Shown here: in pieces, positions 61,378-64,000 of the stretch
Layout of the letters: each line of letters starts with the position of its first letter
How positions within the stretch are numbered: the stretch's first letter is position 1
NCBI RefSeq assembly: GCF_003994335.1
Contig: NZ_PNQZ01000070.1
Location: 98,185 to 162,184 of the forward strand
DNA length: 64,000 nucleotides
From: Asaia sp. W19
GTDB lineage: Bacteria > Pseudomonadota > Alphaproteobacteria > Acetobacterales > Acetobacteraceae
Direction: 5' to 3'
Notes under the pieces: generated by a model
What the model was told of the DNA's origin: nothing
Databases searched by the model: none
Seen by the model: the letters and a program-made list of their open reading frames with translations, nothing else
Translations under genes and position numbers: made by a program

Positions 61378-62538
61378 ATGACGACCGCTATGGAAGATCC
61401 GGCCCTCTCCCTGCAGGAGTCCTGGCGCAACTGGCTTTTCGGACAGGCTCTGCCGCTATGGAGTACGGCAGGGTTTGATACTCACCGCGGGCTGTATCAC
61501 GAGCGCCTGGACTGGCAGGCACGTCCGGTTGTCCTCCCGGCCTTGCGCCTGATGGTTCAGGCCCGCCAGATCTCCACCTATTGTCGCGCCGCGCTCGATG
61601 GCGTGCATGATGCCGGACAACAGGCGCTCGACTGTCTCGACACCGTTCTTAGGCTGTATCACCGGGCAGATGGTCAACCAGGCTGGGTTTTCTCCATCGG
61701 CCAGGATGATCGTCCGGCAGACAGCAGACGCGACCTGTATGCCCATGCTTTCATTCTTTTTGCCTATGGATGGGCCATTCGCTATGCCGACCGTCCTCAG
61801 GACCGGCAAATGGCGCGGCAGATTGCCGAGGATATTGAGGCAATCTTTGCAGCGCCCAATGGCGGCTATCTCGATGCGGTCCCTGATAACGGAACCCGCC
61901 GCAGCCAGAACCCGCACATGCATCTGCTGGAGGCCTATCTCGTCGTATTCGAATCGACGGGAGACGCGTTCTATCTCGACAAGGCCCGTGCTCTGGTCAC
62001 GCTTGCACGGACACATCTGATCGATCATCGCTCGGGTCTGCTGCTTGAATTCTTTGCCCCAGACTGGATGCCACTCGCCTCTCATGGGGCCAATCAGGTT
62101 CAGGCCGGGCATCTTTTCGAATGGTCATGGCTGCTGCGTGATTTCGCCAGACTGGCTCAGAGCTCTGGCGATGAAGCCGAATGGCTTGGCGCTACAGCAT
62201 CGCGCCTCCATGAGGCAGGTTTCACTCATGGGTGCGACCATGAGCGGCGCGTCGTACTCGACAGTATGAGCGACACCCTCAGCGTATTGGAGCATTCCGC
62301 CCGCATCTGGGCACAAACCGAATTGCTGCGGCTTCTGCATATGGCTCCGCATAAGGAGGCGCTCACGCAAGATGCCACAGCCTATGGGCGGGCATTTTTA
62401 CGGCAATTCGCCCCGGCCAGACTGAATGGGGGTTGGATCGACCATGTGGATGCACAAGGGCATCCGCTGGTGGACTACATGCCTGCAAGTTCGCTCTATC
62501 ATATCTACGGAGCCGGCCGCGAAATCGCGTCGCGTTGA
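61378..62538 (+). CDS. AGE-family sugar epimerase/isomerase
   Basis: 386 residues, (alpha/alpha)6 barrel of the N-acylglucosamine 2-epimerase family. Landmark motifs: DTHRGLYHERLDW, RRDLYAHAFILFAYG, NPHMHLLEAYLVVFE, GHLFEWSWLL and the C-terminal YMPASSLYHIYGA, with conserved His residues of the active site. Members act as mannose 6-phosphate or N-acyl-glucosamine isomerases. Its immediate proximity to hldE suggests a role in heptose or mannose supply for cell-surface glycans (inference). Start ATG 61378 or ATG 61390. Confidence 0.85.
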   Translation: MTTAMEDPALSLQESWRNWLFGQALPLWSTAGFDTHRGLYHERLDWQARPVVLPALRLMVQARQISTYCRAALDGVHDAGQQALDCLDTVLRLYHRADGQPGWVFSIGQDDRPADSRRDLYAHAFILFAYGWAIRYADRPQDRQMARQIAEDIEAIFAAPNGGYLDAVPDNGTRRSQNPHMHLLEAYLVVFESTGDAFYLDKARALVTLARTHLIDHRSGLLLEFFAPDWMPLASHGANQVQAGHLFEWSWLLRDFARLAQSSGDEAEWLGATASRLHEAGFTHGCDHERRVVLDSMSDTLSVLEHSARIWAQTELLRLLHMAPHKEALTQDATAYGRAFLRQFAPARLNGGWIDHVDAQGHPLVDYMPASSLYHIYGAGREIASR

Positions 62539-62978
62539 GCCGATAAACGAGCATTGCGCGAAAAGGGGACGCGTCCCATTGCGTTAGCCGACCCGAGACA
62601 TAGGGCACGGCCGTAGGCGTGGTCGCATTTCCACTCTCCCGAAAAAACGTCATGAAACGGGCAAAGGGCCACTGCCCCCTATGCGCCGATCATGTTTCTT
62701 CTGGCCTGGCGCCGAACGTTTCAGGATCTGCTGAAGGCTGGCTGCACGGCTCATGCATTCATAAAGCGCGAGGTCAGGACGAAAGACTCAATAATTTCGC
62801 CCATCAGCGCACAGTATCCTGCTGCATCCGGCCTCCCCCCTAGGCGAATATGAACCGTCGGGGTGGACACGCTTTTTGAGAGTACATGGCGCCATAGGCT
62901 CAGATGCGTCGCCTTTGTCTTAGGCAGATGACGACACGATCCTGTCTGATTTCACCTCTCACTCCACGAAAGCATTGC
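62539..62978. other. Intergenic region after AGE gene
   Basis: Contains a 12-base perfect palindrome GGGACGCGTCCC (62566-62577) and no convincing gene; short frames with a CPLC pair (about 62675) lack a good start. The promoter of the next small membrane protein probably lies here. Confidence 0.4.
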
Positions 62979-63494
62979 ATGGTCATACCTGCGTTCCCGC
63001 CCCCCGATGCTGAAGAAGTCATCGCCCACGGCAAACCGTCCGATAACGAGCTGCTCGCCTATTATCGCTCTGAGATCCGGTTCGAAACGGAGACTGTCAA
63101 TGGCCGTCTCCAAGCGCTGCTGAGTTCGCAGGCCTTTCTGGTGATCGCCTATGCGACCGCGATGACCGGCTCAACAACGCGTTGGGGAGACCGCATGGCC
63201 ATTCTCATTCCTCCGCTTCTATCGCTCCTGGGGTTCATGCTGACCCTCATGGCGTTTCCCGGCATCCGTGCGGGCTATGCGGCGATTGGTAAATGGAACG
63301 AGAAGGAGCAGCGTCTCCATCGACGATCTCCAAATTTGTCTGAGTTCACGCTTGGGAAAAGCGACGAGGATGCGCGTGCCATGACCCATCGTGCCCGTCG
63401 CGGCCGCATGTTTGCCCATCAGGCTCCCCTCGTCTTCCTGATCGCATGGACAATCTTCGCGTTTATCCCGTTCTACCTCTACCGAGAGCTGTAG
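62979..63494 (+). CDS. Small membrane protein, function unknown
   Basis: 171 residues from ATG 62979. An acidic N-terminal part (DNELLAYYRSEIRFETETVNGRL), then TM1 (AFLVIAYATAM), TM2 (AILIPPLLSLLGFMLTLMAF), a basic/acidic cytoplasmic loop (KWNEKEQRLHRRSPNLSEF...), and TM3 (APLVFLIAWTIFAFIPFYLY). I do not recognise the family. A weak GAAAG lies before ATG 62979; earlier in-frame ATGs at 62904 and 62928 lack a site. It stands alone before the convergent rRNA/tRNA operon. Confidence 0.6.
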   Translation: MVIPAFPPPDAEEVIAHGKPSDNELLAYYRSEIRFETETVNGRLQALLSSQAFLVIAYATAMTGSTTRWGDRMAILIPPLLSLLGFMLTLMAFPGIRAGYAAIGKWNEKEQRLHRRSPNLSEFTLGKSDEDARAMTHRARRGRMFAHQAPLVFLIAWTIFAFIPFYLYREL

Positions 63495-63724
63495 AAATTC
63501 GGGCTCGACCCAGGCAACGGCTGCGTCACGAGTGTCTGGAGTGATCAGTCCGCAAGCGCATGCGTAAGGCGCGCTCTTTCTAACCCTCTGAGAGTGGTTT
63601 GCGCCTTTGCGCTGGTGCCTGCGTTTCGGGCATTGGGCACGTGTATTCGCCGCTGTGCACGTTCTATGTGCTGGGCGAGCGTGTTGATGCGCTGATTGCG
63701 GCAGTCTGTGTATGTGTGGGGATT

Positions 63725-63801
<77 letters not shown>

Positions 63802-63837
63802 AGGGTGGTGGGGTGTTTTGTGGGGTGGATCAGGGGA

Positions 63838-63951
63838 CCTGGCGGCGACCGACTTTTCCGCATCTTGAGATGCAGTATCATAGGCGCTGGGGCGTTTCAC
63901 GGCCGAGTTCGGGATGGGATCGGGTGGAAGTCTCCCGCCATAGCCACCAGG
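63838..63951 (-). rRNA. rrf: 5S ribosomal RNA
   Basis: About 114 bases. The minus strand begins CCTGGTGGCTATGGCGGGAG, contains CCCGATCCCATCCCGAACTC, the conserved loop, and ends GTCGCCGCCAGG, pairing with the 5' end. It lies between the initiator tRNA and the 23S gene, which must be beyond 64000; bases 63952-64000 are spacer. Confidence 0.95.
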
Positions 63952-64000
63952 TCTTCTGATCCACCCGACAACTATGTGTCGGTGTGGAGGTTGGTGTTTG

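Noticed and set aside
63952..64000. Possible 3' end of 23S rRNA
   Set aside because: No conserved 23S 3' terminal sequence is seen in these 49 bases; they are the 23S-5S spacer.

Overview
The window looks like chromosomal DNA from an acetic acid bacterium (Acetobacteraceae, Alphaproteobacteria). The reasons are the high third-position GC of the genes, two large proteins with Hint_2 (hedgehog/intein-like) domains of the kind common in this family, many polyol and membrane-transport genes, and an rRNA operon ending in 5S followed by initiator tRNA-Met. Asaia or a close relative is a plausible genus, but this is a guess from gene content. No prophage, CRISPR array or intact insertion sequence was seen. 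All assignments come from reading the sequence and from remembered family features; no database search was run.

Layout. 1-537 is gene-poor and may carry a decayed IS5-type transposase scrap. 538-5400 (+) holds a TonB-dependent receptor, a glycerophosphodiester phosphodiesterase, a HAD phosphatase and a NUDIX hydrolase, which may together scavenge glycerophosphodiesters. Then come htpG (with a strong terminator) and a small phage-type domain protein. 8167-20353 contains two Hint_2 proteins on the minus strand. Between them lie a secreted serine hydrolase, a siderophore-uptake operon (TonB receptor, DUF3325, DUF3649, PepSY protein) with a Fur-like inverted repeat upstream, and a divergent MarR-GNAT fusion gene.

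21091-28514 (-) is a polyol region: a DeoR-type regulator, a PfkB sugar kinase, a GatZ/KbaZ-type protein and a SmoS-type sorbitol/galactitol dehydrogenase form one operon. A sugar-porter MFS transporter and a DUF1460 hydrolase follow, and a NudK-like NUDIX gene lies upstream. The set fits oxidation of galactitol or sorbitol to tagatose or fructose, phosphorylation, and C4 epimerisation to fructose 6-phosphate. 28634-33818 carries PsiE, a bile-acid-symporter-family carrier, an MscS channel and a CPA1 Na+/H+ antiporter. 33913-39591 carries a YhaO/YhaN (SbcDC-like) nuclease-ATPase pair and an SDR.

39718-46091 holds an RND efflux permease without a visible adaptor, an S9 peptidase and an L,D-transpeptidase lipoprotein. 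46107-48234 is a divergent LysR / Rieske oxygenase pair. 48402-55588 has aspA, an MgtC-family protein, dnaB and a YdiJ-like FAD/Fe-S dehydrogenase. 55747-59553 (-) is a DegP-like protease, OmpR-type regulator, histidine kinase and small secreted protein, resembling an envelope-stress locus. 59869-62538 pairs hldE (ADP-heptose synthesis for LPS) with an AGE-family sugar isomerase. The window ends with a small membrane protein and the distal end of an rRNA operon read on the minus strand.
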